From assembly GCA_008508345.1 (NCBI GenBank), contig QNGE01002359.1:53609-117608 (forward strand): a stretch of DNA of 64,000 nucleotides, in the 5' to 3' direction. Positions 1 to 11,749 of this stretch are shown one piece after another. The notes below the pieces were generated by a model. That model was not told where the DNA came from. It was given only the letters and a program-made list of their open reading frames with translations, and made no database searches. Source of the DNA: Paragonimus westermani (Eukaryota; Platyhelminthes; Trematoda; Plagiorchiida; Troglotrematidae). Position 1 is the first letter of the stretch; each line of letters starts with the position of its first letter. A program made the position numbers and the translations under genes.

Positions 1-594
1 ACTGGGCCATCTGCTGTTATACAGCACAATACGTTAACCGTACGACGGGGCTGGCGACCGTTTCTTATTGATTCCCTACTGACCAGTCACAAGTGAGAAG
101 TCAGTTGTGGCACTTACGAACTAGATTATACGTGGATCTTCTTCCAAGTCTGTTCTCCCTGGGAAACACTTTCCAGTAATTTTCCTCCTCTTATTTCAAA
201 AGACTGTCGAATGAGTGTTTTGCAAGTAAAATGTTTATACTAATGGAATCACTTTCATCAGTAAGCAAAGATGTATTAAGACGTCTTACTTCTGGACATC
301 GTTGTTTACCAAGTTATCACAAAAATCGTAAGGTCCTGATACAGTGTAATGGTGTCGACCGTCCGACAGTAATGCCTTCACAACATTGAAGAGTTGGACC
401 GTAAGCCTGGCAGTTTACCAGACGTGGCTTTATCCTGTATGCGTCAGTTTCTATATTTCACTAGCACTTCTGTGTCTGTTGGGTGCACAGCCGTGTACAA
501 AGAAATGATGTAACTGAAATTCGGCAAATGACTAGAACCAGGTGAACGGTGACCAGTTATTCTCAAAGTGTGATTACCACGCTAGTCTCACAAG

Positions 595-700
595 CAGATG
601 GGCCAGGGCTAAAATTCTGGCTGGATATGCACTACTGAGGATCTCTAATAAAGGAGAACTTGAGTGTATTGCTTTCTCTTTAAGTGGGCTGCCTGCGAGG
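595..700 (+). repeat. Family B body fragment
   Basis: The stretch GCACTACTGAGGATCTCTAA followed by GAGAACTTGAG, CTTTAAGTGGGCTGCC aligns with the copy at 13.1 kb. The 106-codon open frame over 542-862 covers it and is therefore not counted as a gene. Confidence 0.5.
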
Positions 701-1353
701 ACTGTGGCTGTTCATCATATCGATCTTTCTGAGTGTATATCCACGTCTTCAAGTGCACGCGGTTACAAACCGGTACATTCATATACCCGCATTTACGGCT
801 CTTATATGCCGTGCTTGACACGGGTTCGTATTAATCCCGACAACTTTGCAAGGTTATTGTAAAACTGATTTATCTGTTCCCCAAACAGTATATATATATA
901 TTCTGTTGTATATTCAGCTTCCGAGATGTATGAAGCGATTTATTGACACTGCTCAACGTATTCGCCGGTTCATCCTGTCTTGGAGGACACAATGACTCCA
1001 TCTGTACTTTTGGTGCAAGCTTCTAAATGTTTGCACACGTGTCAGGACGTACTGCGCTGAATCGCGATTTGTCTAAAACATTGTTGTAGTGAAGTATTTG
1101 AACGACAGGAATATCCCGAAGTGCCCCGACCAATGAACTAACATGCTAAGCATTGTTCCTTACGCATCCTGTGATATCCACAGTTACACCCGGTTGGATT
1201 TGTCGGATTCTTTTGGAAAAGCTTGGGATTTTCGTGTGCAACTGAATCTATGTTGGACGGTTTAGAACAATTGCTTCAGTTTTAGAGGAGTAGCAACAGA
1301 AAGATGACAAGAGAGTCGGAAGATAATGGACGGAAGAAAAACCCGATCACTGT

Positions 1354-2340
1354 CTACCAAGAGCGCAACAAGCGCACTGTTTTATACGACAGAAGACAGC
1401 GGGCTGGTATCAACAACGAAAGGTCCAGAGTATCTTCATTACACCGCAACCATCTTTGTGATCGGCTAACCTGAACACTCAGTCTGATGTCCCGAATATG
1501 TGCGTCAAACTTGCACTTGAATTCATCCACCGATGATGCAGTTGCAACAGGCTGTAGGTTGTTAAAGATTGCGCACACTGGACACTAAAATAGTGTTCTC
1601 TGCAAATCAAGCAGCTCATCTGATATTGCCAGTTTTGGTAGGCACAATTATTTTTCCTGAATGATCTTTGGGCTGATGGAATATCCTTCGTAGTAACATC
1701 AAGTCTAAAGCATGCCAGTAGCTCATTCAGAAATGTTCCAGCTTGCTCAACATATTTGGGTAGGGTAGAAAACATGATGTCATCACCCGTTTAATAGTCC
1801 CACGTTCTCGGTATGGGCAATGCCTTTCACGAAATGAGACGACAAGCTTGGATATCTTGTTCTGAAGAGGAATGCGCCAACGAATTGAAGGTAACCTTGC
1901 AACTATCCAAGCAGCCTGATGAGTAAACCAAGTACCGAATTACTTGTCTTGACAATTACCACATCGTCTTGAGACAGGTTAGGGTCACTTGAGACAACCG
2001 TTCCAAGTTCGTTCTCGTATGCAGATATGTCTAGTTTTTCGCCTCCCAGAATGTGATCTGTACAACTCGAATGACGGAGGTGTATCAATAAACATTTAGC
2101 CCTGTTGAAGGAGAGACTGTTTTTGTGGTCCAAAGTTGTCACGTGTTTAGGTCACTCTGCAGCTTCTCACTTCCAGTCACATCGTTTACTACAAGCCACA
2201 TTTGAGTGTTACCAACGTTCATTAGCAATAGGGTATTGATAACTCATGGAATTTCTAACACATAGAACAAAGAACAGAGGTCGTACTATGGAGCTCTTAG
2301 ACAGGGTTCCTTGCTGTCTGTTTCAAACATGACATTTTCA
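1354..2340 (-). mobile_element. Decayed non-LTR (LINE) retrotransposon, 3' part of the RT ORF
   Basis: The minus-strand frame at 1903-2142 has the post-palm region typical of CR1/jockey-type LINE reverse transcriptases: N-S-L-S-F-N, then CLLIHLRHSS, LGGEKLDIS and YENELGTVVSS. Further along (1480-1580), FNNLQPVATASSVDEFKCKF and DAH match the C-terminal signature of such ORFs (WNsLP...A.svdaFK..lD.h). Several stops and frame changes lie between the two parts, so it is a pseudogene. Upstream, LQSDLNT corresponds to the segment just after the YADD box. The YADD box itself is not preserved here. A second related fragment lies about 0.6 kb away at 2945-3545. Confidence 0.7.
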
Positions 2341-2944
2341 GACAACATGGTCCCGATAAATCATTTACCTGTATCGAGGACGTATCTTGTTGATGAATAA
2401 CGTTGACATTGTTAAAAAACATGGTTCATAGTTGTGAATTAGATGTGCTGCTGTAAAAAAGACTAACCACTGCACTCTGTCCGAAGATTATTGATTAGCC
2501 ACCGTCAGTTTTTTGGAAGCGAACTATTGTTACCTCTTTCGTGGGTGGTGCCAATGAAATGAACATAAATCGGCACTTTCCAAATTAAAATTCTTGCAAT
2601 TAAATAAAGCAGACACTGTTCCAGCCATCACTTTGAACAATCGAGCACTCTGCTCAATTCACTCGGTGTTGTATATTTACTTCAGTGAATAAAATAGTCT
2701 TCCGTTAGTGCGTTCATCCTAAAGACACTAACAATCTCAATGTCATTTTCAGTTGAGGTGCACCCGAGAGTGCAGTCAAAACAGATCTGACGAGTACTTG
2801 TTATTCTGCTGACATAAAATCTTCCGTCCCTCTGATCGCTTGACTTTACAGCGTGAAGTGGAAATCACAAAAATCTGACGTATGTTTCAATCAAGATGAA
2901 ACGTACTGGCTAATTTAACATGATGGTGAACCAGTCTAAAAGAA

Positions 2945-3545
2945 ACGATCCAAGCGGCTTAATGAGTAGCCCAAGTACCCAGTTGCCTTTCTTGACCGTT
3001 AACACAAGACTGTGAGACGGGCTAATTTCAGCTGAGAAATCGTGCCTCAAGTCGCACTCGCGTATGCTCGTGCTCAATTTGACGCCTCCCAGAGAGTGAT
3101 CTGTACAGCCCGAACGACAGAGGTGGATTACTTTACATTTGGCAACGTCCAGCGGTTTGCTGTGTCCAAATCACTCTGCAGCTCCTCACGCTCAATCACA
3201 TTGTCCAATATACACCAACTTTTAGCGTCGTCAGCATACGGTAGCAACGAGGATTGACAGGCTGTTGGTTTCCGGTCAAAACTACGTTAAAAGGGACACG
3301 TTCTAGCATAGAACCTTGTGAAACAACGCTGGCGACGCAAGACCGATATGAAAATGCCTCCCTCACTTTGACACTAAGGCGGTGGCTTAGGAGGTAACTA
3401 GTGAGCCACAGGCTTGAAGGATGTTTTCATACCATAAGTGCAGAGCATCAGCTAGAACGTTGAATAGTCTACTCGATTGAAGGCTTTAGAAAAGTCCGGA
3501 AGAACCACGTCAATTGGTTTGTCTTTATCAACCACTTGTGTCCCA
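2945..3545 (-). mobile_element. Second decayed LINE RT fragment with recognisable palm motifs
   Basis: On the minus strand, DKPIDVVLPDFSKAFNRVDY near 3450-3545 is RT palm motif A (consensus V.LDFSKAFD.V.H; the second Asp is now Asn). PYADDAKSW near 3230 is the motif C catalytic box, followed by ELQSDLDTANRW and the CR1-like thumb. Stops and at least one frameshift break the frame. Bases 2950-3240 align with 1910-2200 of the first fragment at the DNA level, in the same orientation, so the two are copies of one family. The C-terminal part seen in the first copy is missing here, so this copy is truncated at the 3' side. Confidence 0.7.
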
Positions 3546-3559
3546 ATATATATATACAT

Positions 3560-5620
3560 ATATGCATATTACATAATAGAATATGATTTCATCCGTAACA
3601 TCAGAATGACATGAACAGTATGGAGACATTTGTCGACTTCGACTGTTTATGTTTGCTTTCAGCGAATTTATTGCTTACGGAGAAGTTAAGCAGAGTGATT
3701 TTGCTTCCGGGAGTAAGAAAGAGCTAACTATCCCTGACATACGATAAACAGTTTCTTTACTTGCCAGCGCACGAGTCTAGGAATGGTTTTTCTGTTGGCA
3801 GCGAACCTTATTTATTATTTCCGCGTTCTAGAAGGTATTGGGTACAGTGTAGTTTAACATGACTGGTCGCTGTGAATCAAAATCTATATTTATTTATCAA
3901 CTGTCACGGAATATCCATACTAAATCGGGCACTGATAAAACAAAATTGTTTAACCAACGTATTTAATATGGTTCGAACAGCAAACTGGAGAACATGATGC
4001 TGTGCTATTGACTGGCCTTCGTCATGAGCGCTTATCTCAGTCCACGGAAATGTTAGTAAAGTTTGAGTGTAGAAATCTACGAAAAGTCTTTTATACAATT
4101 TGTAAAAATACCTGTCTGCACATTCTGTTGTCACCACTTGAACTGTCATGGTGATTGCCAGTCTCTGGTCATCTTAAACTTGTTTGATTTTCGTGAGTTT
4201 GAGTGCAACGAGAAAAACACCGTAACTTTTAGATACGGTCTATTATAAACTTTTCTAATCAGTTCGTCTAATCTGCTTTCGGACTGTTTTCCAGATGCTT
4301 AGGAATGTACTTCTGTGCAACCGGGTGCTCATATTGTCAGCAAATACCGAATTTCTATCAGCTTATGGAATATAAAACATGCATGCGGTGACAGCACAGA
4401 ATAGCTTTGTCCGTACGTGTTCTACAAAGTACGCTGACGACTCAGTTAATGCTACGTCTCCCACAGATTGCAAACTCGCATTCAACCGGAGAACCTATGA
4501 GACCAACCAAAGAACTGGACTACCGCAACATTTGAGAACGCCGATTGGTTTGGAGAAAAATTGGCCAATACTTTATATGAGTATTTTGTATATCAAATCA
4601 CCTATCAGTGTTGTTTAAAATCTGAAGTCCGTTAAATTGTCAGAGTCTACATGAAGGCCGAATATAGTCTTTTCTGTGGAAAATCGAAGCTGATATCATT
4701 ACCCTGTACAAGGACGTCCAGAGAATTAGGAAAAACTCCTTCCTTACAGACCAAGTCAAATTTACATCTGATGCCTTCTGGTAAATATCCTACTGAAAAG
4801 AAATAGATTAGAGATCAACCACAAGTAACTCATTTACATAGATTTATGTACAAAGCTAAGTGTAAGTACTTAAAACTAAATGGAATTCAATCAGCACTTA
4901 AGAGAAACTGACTTACAGTGTACATATACGATGCTCGCTAAGCCATATCCCAGCCAGTGTTTCAATGACCCCAGTGTTCCGTTTAAAAAAGATTCAAGGT
5001 TTTATTGATTTTCAATACATCTCAATCCAGGTTTTTCCTGGCAATATTACTGGTGACCTTGCTTTAGGTGACAATACCATAAACGATTGCCTCAACGCTG
5101 AAGAGGGTTATTCCTCAAGATATCCCCATCGCGTTGGGGCCGATCCGTTGAGGAGAGTCTCGTTACGCATTCTAATTCTCCCTCTCACATTTGACTTGTG
5201 TATATGATGGTTTGTGAAATGAATTTACATCTCTGTACCAAACTAAATTTTACAGTTTCTACCATACCCGTCGGGATGAGTCGCCTTTTGTTTACCTCTT
5301 CTATCTTTCTCAAAAAATACGTTGCTCACAAAAAGAGGAATTCCCGAGATGAAAACCTTTGAAGGAACACAGTTGAAAATTCATGTGAATTCTGCGCTTG
5401 TTTTAAGCTGGTTACCGTTTTACTATCGTAATTCTCGAGGAATTTCCAACTTTTACCTAATTTTAAGCATTCGTAAAAGTTAGTTCTCTTTGAAACAAAC
5501 ACAATATAAATAGAACAGTCAGAAGATGAACACTGGTGGATGATGGCATTTCGTATTGGTTCGTCAGTACCAAATGACCAACAATACAGAAAACTTCCAG
5601 TTTAACGTCTACAGTACTAG
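3560..5620. other. No gene recognised
   Basis: Short open frames only. The 80-codon frame at 4965-5207 (+) has no family match or clear splice signals. A TA-rich tract lies at 3546-3570. Confidence 0.6.
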
Positions 5621-5624
5621 TGTA

Positions 5625-5940
5625 GTGAGGAGATACGGTCGCACCATACTACTCACACCACTATTCAGTAGCAGCATGGATCGAGATGATCGCGCATCGG
5701 GATAATCGTGTGATAAATACGGCAGAGATACGGGATGGATCGTTGGAGGGCAGAATGACATATAATGGCTTTCGCTACGTGACGGAACTGATACATGGTC
5801 TCTAAAGCGACTGGAGTATCCTCAGAAGAGTATGGTGTGCAAATGAGTGTTTCCGTTTCTAGTCGTGCTCAGACGCTTAAGTAGTGTGTTGGTTTCTCCA
5901 ATAAAGTAACCTCTGTGTCGTTCGCCTTCTGGTTTCACAA
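5625..5940 (+). repeat. LTR-like dispersed repeat, copy 1
   Basis: It shares two diverged blocks with copy 2 at 35275-35600: an opening block (TAGTGAGGA, then ACGGT.RCACCATACTACT) and a middle block (GTGT.AATG.GTGTTT.CGTTT). It contains AATAAA (in CCAATAAAGTAACC) about 40 bases before a CACAACA end. The size, an end in CA and an internal poly(A) signal are what a solo LTR would show. No coding region adjoins it. Confidence 0.4.
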
Positions 5941-6824
5941 CACTAAGGAACGGGGTTATGAGCAAAGAAACAGACAACTAAACGTCCACTCGTGTGATCC
6001 GAACAACGCTCGCTGCAACCTAGATCCACAACAACCTAAGGTTAAAAAATGATTGTGTTTGTACACATGACAGGTTTGAACCGGTTCATCGCAAATCACT
6101 GAAAGAATATAATTGTTTTATACTTAAAGGCCTATGTTACAACAATCATCATTGTTTTCCTACTTCCTCGATAACTCGCTATGACGTGCATCCGAACCCG
6201 TAAAACATTTGCAGCACTTTTCGTTCATAACTCGTCAGAGTCAGTTAGTGTTTTGAACAAATTTTTTTAATTTTCATACTAACATGCCTAATTGCTTTGC
6301 ATACACTTTTAACTAACGTCTCATTCTGTAGGCTGTTAACATTCTTGTGATTATGTAGCATATTTCTCGGTGGTTCGCTTCCGACTGTCATGAGATTTCC
6401 CAATTTTTTTAGTACAGATAACATTATCTGAATTTGCGGAAGTTTCTTTTATGTGAACAGACCATCTGGTAGTGATATACATCTAATTCTCACTGCCCCG
6501 GAAGTTAGCGGAAACCAAACTGTACAAAAAATTTTCATGATTTCGTTTTAAAAACGGTACTTCTCCGATGTTTCATTCTACACCAAATGGTATCACTATC
6601 TCCGTTCTCTACCCTGTGAATGTTATTCACTGTAGTGTTCCGGCTACATATGTAATGAGGGGGGGCATTATGCTTTTCGCTGTTATTTGGTAAAATATGT
6701 TCACGCAAATGCTTGGAATGCTTTTTCTAACCATGTACACAGTTTAACAATTGCAGCATCACAGACACGATTATCATAAGCACGGATGAGTGTTTGTTTT
6801 AACCATTGTCATCATAAATCCTTT

Positions 6825-7026
6825 TCACAGCCTATCCCGAAACAGTTCTTACGAGTCGTTCATTACGTTGTTACCTTATCATAAACGGGTGATCATCGAT
6901 ACTATTAACACCGTTCTGATCAAATGGGAACAACCGGAACACGAAATTGGTTTCCGTGCTACTATCCAATTGATGGACAATATTACCAACCTAGTTGAGA
7001 CTCATCAGCACCATCAACTGTTTTAA
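6825..7026 (+). CDS. Possible plus-strand terminal exon with an FN3-like strand
   Basis: A strong acceptor (AAATCCTTTTCACAG/C) is followed by about 66 open codons ending in TAA at 7024-7026. The frame includes NTVLIKWEQPEHEIGF, which resembles the B-strand, core Trp and proline turn of an FN3 domain, and then RATIQLMDNITNL. The stop comes too early for a full FN3 domain, so the match may be fortuitous or the exon may use an unseen donor. It is on the opposite strand to the Ig/FN3 gene and about 4.2 kb beyond its last recognised exon. It could be the end of a neighbouring plus-strand gene. I do not recognise the product. Confidence 0.3.
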
Positions 7027-7029
7027 GAA

Positions 7030-9480
7030 CTCTCTGTCTCCCTCAGTTCTTGCGACTCAAGGCTAACGATTGAAGACAGTAAAAAGACTGGCCTTCAAAC
7101 AGAGCGTTGTTGTGTCGCTTAGTCAGAAGACAACATGGCTGTTAACTCGGTTTGACCAATGAGAAAACAAGGTCAAACAACGGACCAGACAAAAGTACAA
7201 ACAATACACTGAGACCCCAATCAAAAAGTAAGCCCATGGGCCGGACGCCAAAATGGTAACGAACATTTCTGAACGTCGGAGAATCACATATCCTTTCCAA
7301 TTTCGAAATTTGTTCGAACAATGATAAGCTGTTTACAAGGAAAATAAGATGTTTCTCAGGGAACTGACAGTTAGAGACTCATAATCTATCTCCGTTGCTA
7401 CCGGACTAACCACGTTTCTGTCATTATCAGCGCTATCAGGAACAACAATACATCAGTAGTCCGCGCTCATTCTAAACTACCAAACAATCTTGAAGGAGAA
7501 GCGAGCCTTGATTAAGAAGAAAGGAAAAATGAAGAGGAAATGATGAAACCAAACTTTCAAAAGCAATTGTCAATATCTAAAACTCCGAAATCAAGTTGCT
7601 TACATCTAGCAAACAAATAATCGAGCTATAAATGAAAATGGAAAACTTAGTCGACTTCCTTACAGCGTTCACTGTCCTGCGACTTCACAGAAGATCTGAC
7701 TAAACAACAAGATTCAATTCACTGAACTCGATTAGCTACCACCTTACCTAACGTCCTCAGCCAGCGACTTTGTGAGCCACGGAGTCTCCAGCTCGGGGGA
7801 CGAACCCGATCTACACTGGTCAACCCCTTGGCGATCGACTTTTATTTATGTCAGGTCATCATCCGTCCATCTAGCACTCTACACCAGTCGGCCACAGTAT
7901 CGGCGATAAGTGATCGGTGAGGTTGGCGACTAGCTGGTATACTTGGTGTTGTATACGCATCAAGGCCGCCTGTGTTCTCCACACTCGTGCCAAAGCTCAA
8001 AGTGCGTTCTGATTGGCCGCACCTTCAATGACCAACAACTCATTCGTTCACGCACCTAAAAATGACGCTACCGCTTGTAAATGTGACAGTTCGGTATGTA
8101 CTCCTACTGAGACACGTGTTCTCTCTACCCGTGAGACTTACTGCTGATTGAACCCGAATAGAGTTACAACGCTTGGTACGTAGACTAACTATCTAGGCCT
8201 ATACGCAATTAAAGAATGTGTGAAGAAACTCGCTGAGAATTCTCTACACAACCTTACCGTTGCTTATGCTACAGTCACACTGTTGGACAATCGCCGTCAG
8301 GCGCAGTTGTCGCATTTTTGAATCCATTCTGGTATGCAACCTGGAAGGTCTGTTGATTCGCTAACATTTATCAACATTTGTTTTCTTGATGTTCCAGTGA
8401 ATTGAATAATGCAAACCAGTCCCTAATAGGTTTACTGTATGCTGCATAATTGGGACTGTTGATTACTGAACCTATCTGAGTAAATTTGTTTGTTCAATTT
8501 GTTGTGTTACTGAGAAGGCATGTACGGAAATTATGACGTGGGACACTCACCTGGCTGTAACTTCACAAATAGGTGCAGTTTTTAAGTAAGGATAAAATTT
8601 GCAGTACACTTGTATGTTTGATCTCGTCTGGTGGCCAGCAGACTCATATGAACAGTAGTGCTCTACTTGGACGAAAATTTCGTTCACTGCAGTCTCAGCG
8701 CAACATCTGGACCTCCAAGCCACGCGAAACAGCGCACACAAGTCCTACACGTTATTGCGACCCTCAGTAGGATCGGTTTTTGCTCACTTAAATGCGGTTC
8801 ATTAACCGTTCATGATTATTTTCATTCACACCTTTGACGAGCACAACTATTTGTTCCGTGTATTAGCGATGTCCTGTTGACGTCCTTGACAGAGCCACCT
8901 ACGAACTCAGTAAGCCACAACTCACTCATTTGAAATATGTAACAACTTCCTTATATGTGGACACTTTACTCCATAGCTTGGCTCATATTAAGTGGTTCTA
9001 ATATATGGGCACAGCCACAGTATGTGGCTGATATCGAGTTTGTTTGGACCATATATACTTTGTGTGCGAACAGGTTGTTTATCGTATCGCATACTGTTCA
9101 ATACTGTCCAGCTCCTATGGTGATTAAGGCTAACGTAACTTTTGAGGCGCCAACCTGGTTGTTTGAGACCTTCCAGTTGGACAGTGATCTGCCGTTTAAC
9201 CATCGAGCCTGTTAACCATTTCATATTCAGGATTGATTGGCTGAATACAATGAAGAAGACCAAAGTGTACTTTATCAGTAGGTTCAATATATCACTCGCA
9301 AAGTTTGCTTGAACCTGGTCATTTCCCCGTGTACTGTCTGCACTTCAGAGGCAACCTTACTGTAACCTGTTGAGTGTTACATAATTTGTTGACTATTTTG
9401 TCACGTACTGTTATGCTTAGTACGAATCTCTGTCTTCGAATATACTCACCGGAGTTTCAACAATAGACAGGTCACCTGAA
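7030..9480. other. No gene apart from the repeat at 7948-8166
   Basis: Both strands are open for about 85-100 codons at 8955-9287. Neither frame shows a known domain or good splice sites, so neither is called. Confidence 0.6.
7948..8166 (+). repeat. Protein-like dispersed repeat, copy 1 (shared in-frame TGA)
   Basis: It aligns with the minus strand at 50622-50847. In one continuous frame the codons give CIRIKAACVLHTRAKAQSAF, a TGA, then SMTNNSFVHAPKNDA, CKCDSSVCTPTETRVL and a final TYC with stop. The frame, the internal TGA and the final TYC-stop are all kept in the other copy. The family is unknown; it could be the 3' end of a retrotransposon ORF or of a duplicated Cys-rich gene. Confidence 0.6.
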
Positions 9481-9484
9481 ATGG

Positions 9485-9620
9485 AAACAACTTTCTTTTA
9501 GTCCAGCCTGGAACCTCCTGTATAAATCTGCCATGACAACACCATCACTGGATGCTTTTAGGAGAAGACTTGGTGATCACACTCGTGAAGCTAGTCCGAG
9601 TCTTCAAACAGTTTGACCAT
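9485..9620 (+). mobile_element. C-terminal remnant of a LINE ORF2
   Basis: A plus-strand frame reads AWNLLYKSAMTTPSLDAFRR and then RLGDHTRE, ending in TGA. This matches the conserved end of LINE polymerase ORFs (WN.LP..V..A.S.D.F+.RLD). The upstream sequence is too decayed to read. It is an isolated 3' fragment. Confidence 0.6.
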
Positions 9621-10046
9621 AAGAACAAATCTGAGCTGTTCTAGGACTCATAACAGTAATGTTAGCAAAATCATTACCGTTTAAATGTGTACATCTCATA
9701 CTTGATTGCCACGATCGGGTTACACTTTGTCTTATAAATTCTAATTAGCTTAGTTTTGTTTTAATTCATGTCCCCATGATCTTCACTAATTCTGAGACGA
9801 AACCCTGCTTATTTGTTTCAACTCCGTCCGCTATTACTGCTATGACAAGCAAAGCCAACTCTAAGTAGTCATTAAAAGCTTTCTTTAGTCTGCAAAATTC
9901 CAATTATTTTGATGGAACTTATAGAACATCACAAGGTGGCTAAATGAGGATTGACTACTCCGTGTGAAATGTTGTGGTGGCTCCATTTTCACTACTGGGA
10001 TATTCTGCTTGTGTGAATGTCTACACTGGTGCCACCTTTTCACCAG

Positions 10047-10066
10047 TATATATATATATATATATA
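10047..10066. repeat. (TA)n microsatellite
   Basis: Ten perfect TA units. Shorter TA tracts are at 888-900, 3546-3565, 15741-15755, 56322-56362 (interrupted) and 60052-60068. Confidence 0.95.
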
Positions 10067-10329
10067 AATGTACTGTCAGCCGTACGCGCACTCGTTGTTT
10101 AAAACTCCTCTGGCCCCGTCACTGACAGCCCGCTAGCAAAAACGGCCCCAAACCAGAAACATATCGTCATTCCTTCCAGATAACTTGTGGGTAATCCACC
10201 AGTTAGCATTGTCCGTTCGGTAGTGTTATCAGAAAATGACTCAGGTCAATCACCTTCTGTTTTAGCCAAGCATTCTAAATGGTCATTTCCGTTCTGTTGT
10301 GTTTTTGTAGCACAACTCAAGTTACTTCT

Positions 10330-10450
10330 GGTGCATTTTGCAAGTTGAATATCACTCATATTTGACCGCAGCTTTCACACTGAGATGGACTTTTCAATCG
10401 GCCTTTTACGAAAAGCAGCACTAGACTAATTTCCGCCCATTAATAGTGCA
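10330..10450 (-). repeat. Family B body and tail fragment
   Basis: The minus strand has AGTGCTGCTTTTCGTAAAAG, CCATCTCAGTGTGAAAGCTG and GAGTGATATTCAACTTGC. It aligns with 27045-27190. A second tail piece in the opposite orientation is at 10488-10560, so two copies face each other tail to tail. Confidence 0.5.
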
Positions 10451-10487
10451 TATCCTTGCTGTCCGAAAGGTCTATCTGAATGCGGAG

Positions 10488-10560
10488 GCTGCGATCAAAT
10501 GCGAGTGATGTTCAACTTGAAAAATAAACCAACTCTTCGACTATCTAACAGTACTTCTGA
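10488..10560 (+). repeat. Family B tail fragment
   Basis: GAGTGATGTTCAACTTGAAA followed by ATAAACCAACTCTTCG matches the piece at 55905-55955 (GAGTGATATTCAACTTGAAA, CTAAACCAACTTCC). Confidence 0.45.
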
Positions 10561-11179
10561 TGCATTTAATGTTTGATGTAATTCGCTTGTTGAGGTTATT
10601 AGTAAAAAAAAGCTTCGGACTTGATAAGTATGTCTTCACATCCGACTTTAGTCTTGTAGCCGAGGAACGCGAGCTGTGTTTTTTACACGTACTAACCAGA
10701 TATCGATTTGTTTTGACTTGTGTTATAAAATGGTGCATATATAACGGAATGGTGTGACGCCCTGTTGACAGATAACTGGTTATTAGTAAGCTGAATCAAA
10801 TCAAAAGTCGAAACCAAAAGGCAAGTTATTAAGATCTTAAATAAAAGATGGCAGGTCCATCACAAATAAAGTTCTGAACGGATCAACAAACTGACAGTTG
10901 GTTCATTAACAAATAACTGAAGACATCGACGTGGTAATCGGAGTGAATAAATATTGTAACATAAGAATATGATTTCTTTCGTACCTGCGTATCATTGTTT
11001 CTCTAGTTTGGGAATGATATTAAGATTATTTTCACCTTGAAAAGAATTAACAACAATAAAATATTTGAAGTAAATGTTGTAGTTACAAAGGAAGCCGATG
11101 GAAATGATCACTGTTGTGCGGTCACATATATAGGTAAATACAGTGCAAAAGAACCACACACAAAAAAATCGGTTGTGAC

Positions 11180-11236
11180 CTGCTTGCAATGTACGGTTTA
11201 ACTCTGAACATAAGTTGACTCTCAGGTGTGGACTTC
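11180..11236 (-). CDS. Possible 57-base microexon following the FN3 exon
   Basis: A strong acceptor (CATTTTCCTAG/G) and a good donor (CAAGCAG/GTCACA) bound exactly 19 codons. The phase is 1 at both ends, compatible with the phase 1 donor at 11480. The predicted peptide is short and has no clear domain of its own. It could start a further FN3 domain (SPHLRV resembles an A-strand). Only the splice signals and phase support it, so chance is quite possible. Confidence 0.2.
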
Positions 11237-11479
11237 CTAGGAAAATGAATGATGGGAATAAGGTCGCGGGCGTTTGACAGTTGCCACAGGTCGTGGACAA
11301 AAATGACAACACGGTTAACTACTGACTGCATTTAAGTAGATAAAAAGTAAATGCCACTTTTCTGATTTTGAAATTGATCTATTATCATAATGCATATGAA
11401 CGAAGTTGGGCGCACAGCCAAATGAGGGTGGTGCATAGAACGTTAGCTATCTGTGGCGTAGCCAACTTCCTTGAATCAC

Positions 11480-11749
11480 CTGTGGTATGGCGCAAATAGG
11501 AGGGTATGTTAAGCATTCGGCCGGTGGCTCCAGATAGGGATGCGGTTCTGAAAATTATGCGTTGCGCCTCAGAGAAACCTGCGGAGTTTTCTCCAGACAG
11601 CTCCAACTCATAAGCTTGATCTGCCTTGAGGTTGCCAACACGGTACTGACAGATGCGCTGATCCTCTGAGCTCCCTTCCTCCTTCGTACAGTTCGGGTGA
11701 GGTAAAGTGTGCTCAACCCATTCTCCCGTTGGTCTACCAGTAATATCAC
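11480..11749 (-). CDS. Second half of an FN3 domain, exon of the Ig/FN3 gene
   Basis: The frame gives the C-terminal strands of an FN3 domain: CQYRVGNLKADQAYELELSG carries the E-strand Leu and the F-strand Y-x-L-x-x, followed by ENSAGFSEAQRIIFRTAS, the Asn-x-x-Gly turn and G-strand. The acceptor is TTGTTTTCCAAG/GT and the donor CCACAG/GTGATT. The phase is 1 at both ends, matching the phase 1 donor at 19567. Two Cys residues in the C-to-E region (NC and IC) could form an extra disulphide, which is my inference. After the domain there are about 20 linker residues (to LRHTT), then the donor. If the donor is wrong the frame runs on through about 25 more residues to stop near 11385. The downstream exons with membrane and cytoplasmic parts were not recognised. 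Confidence 0.78.
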
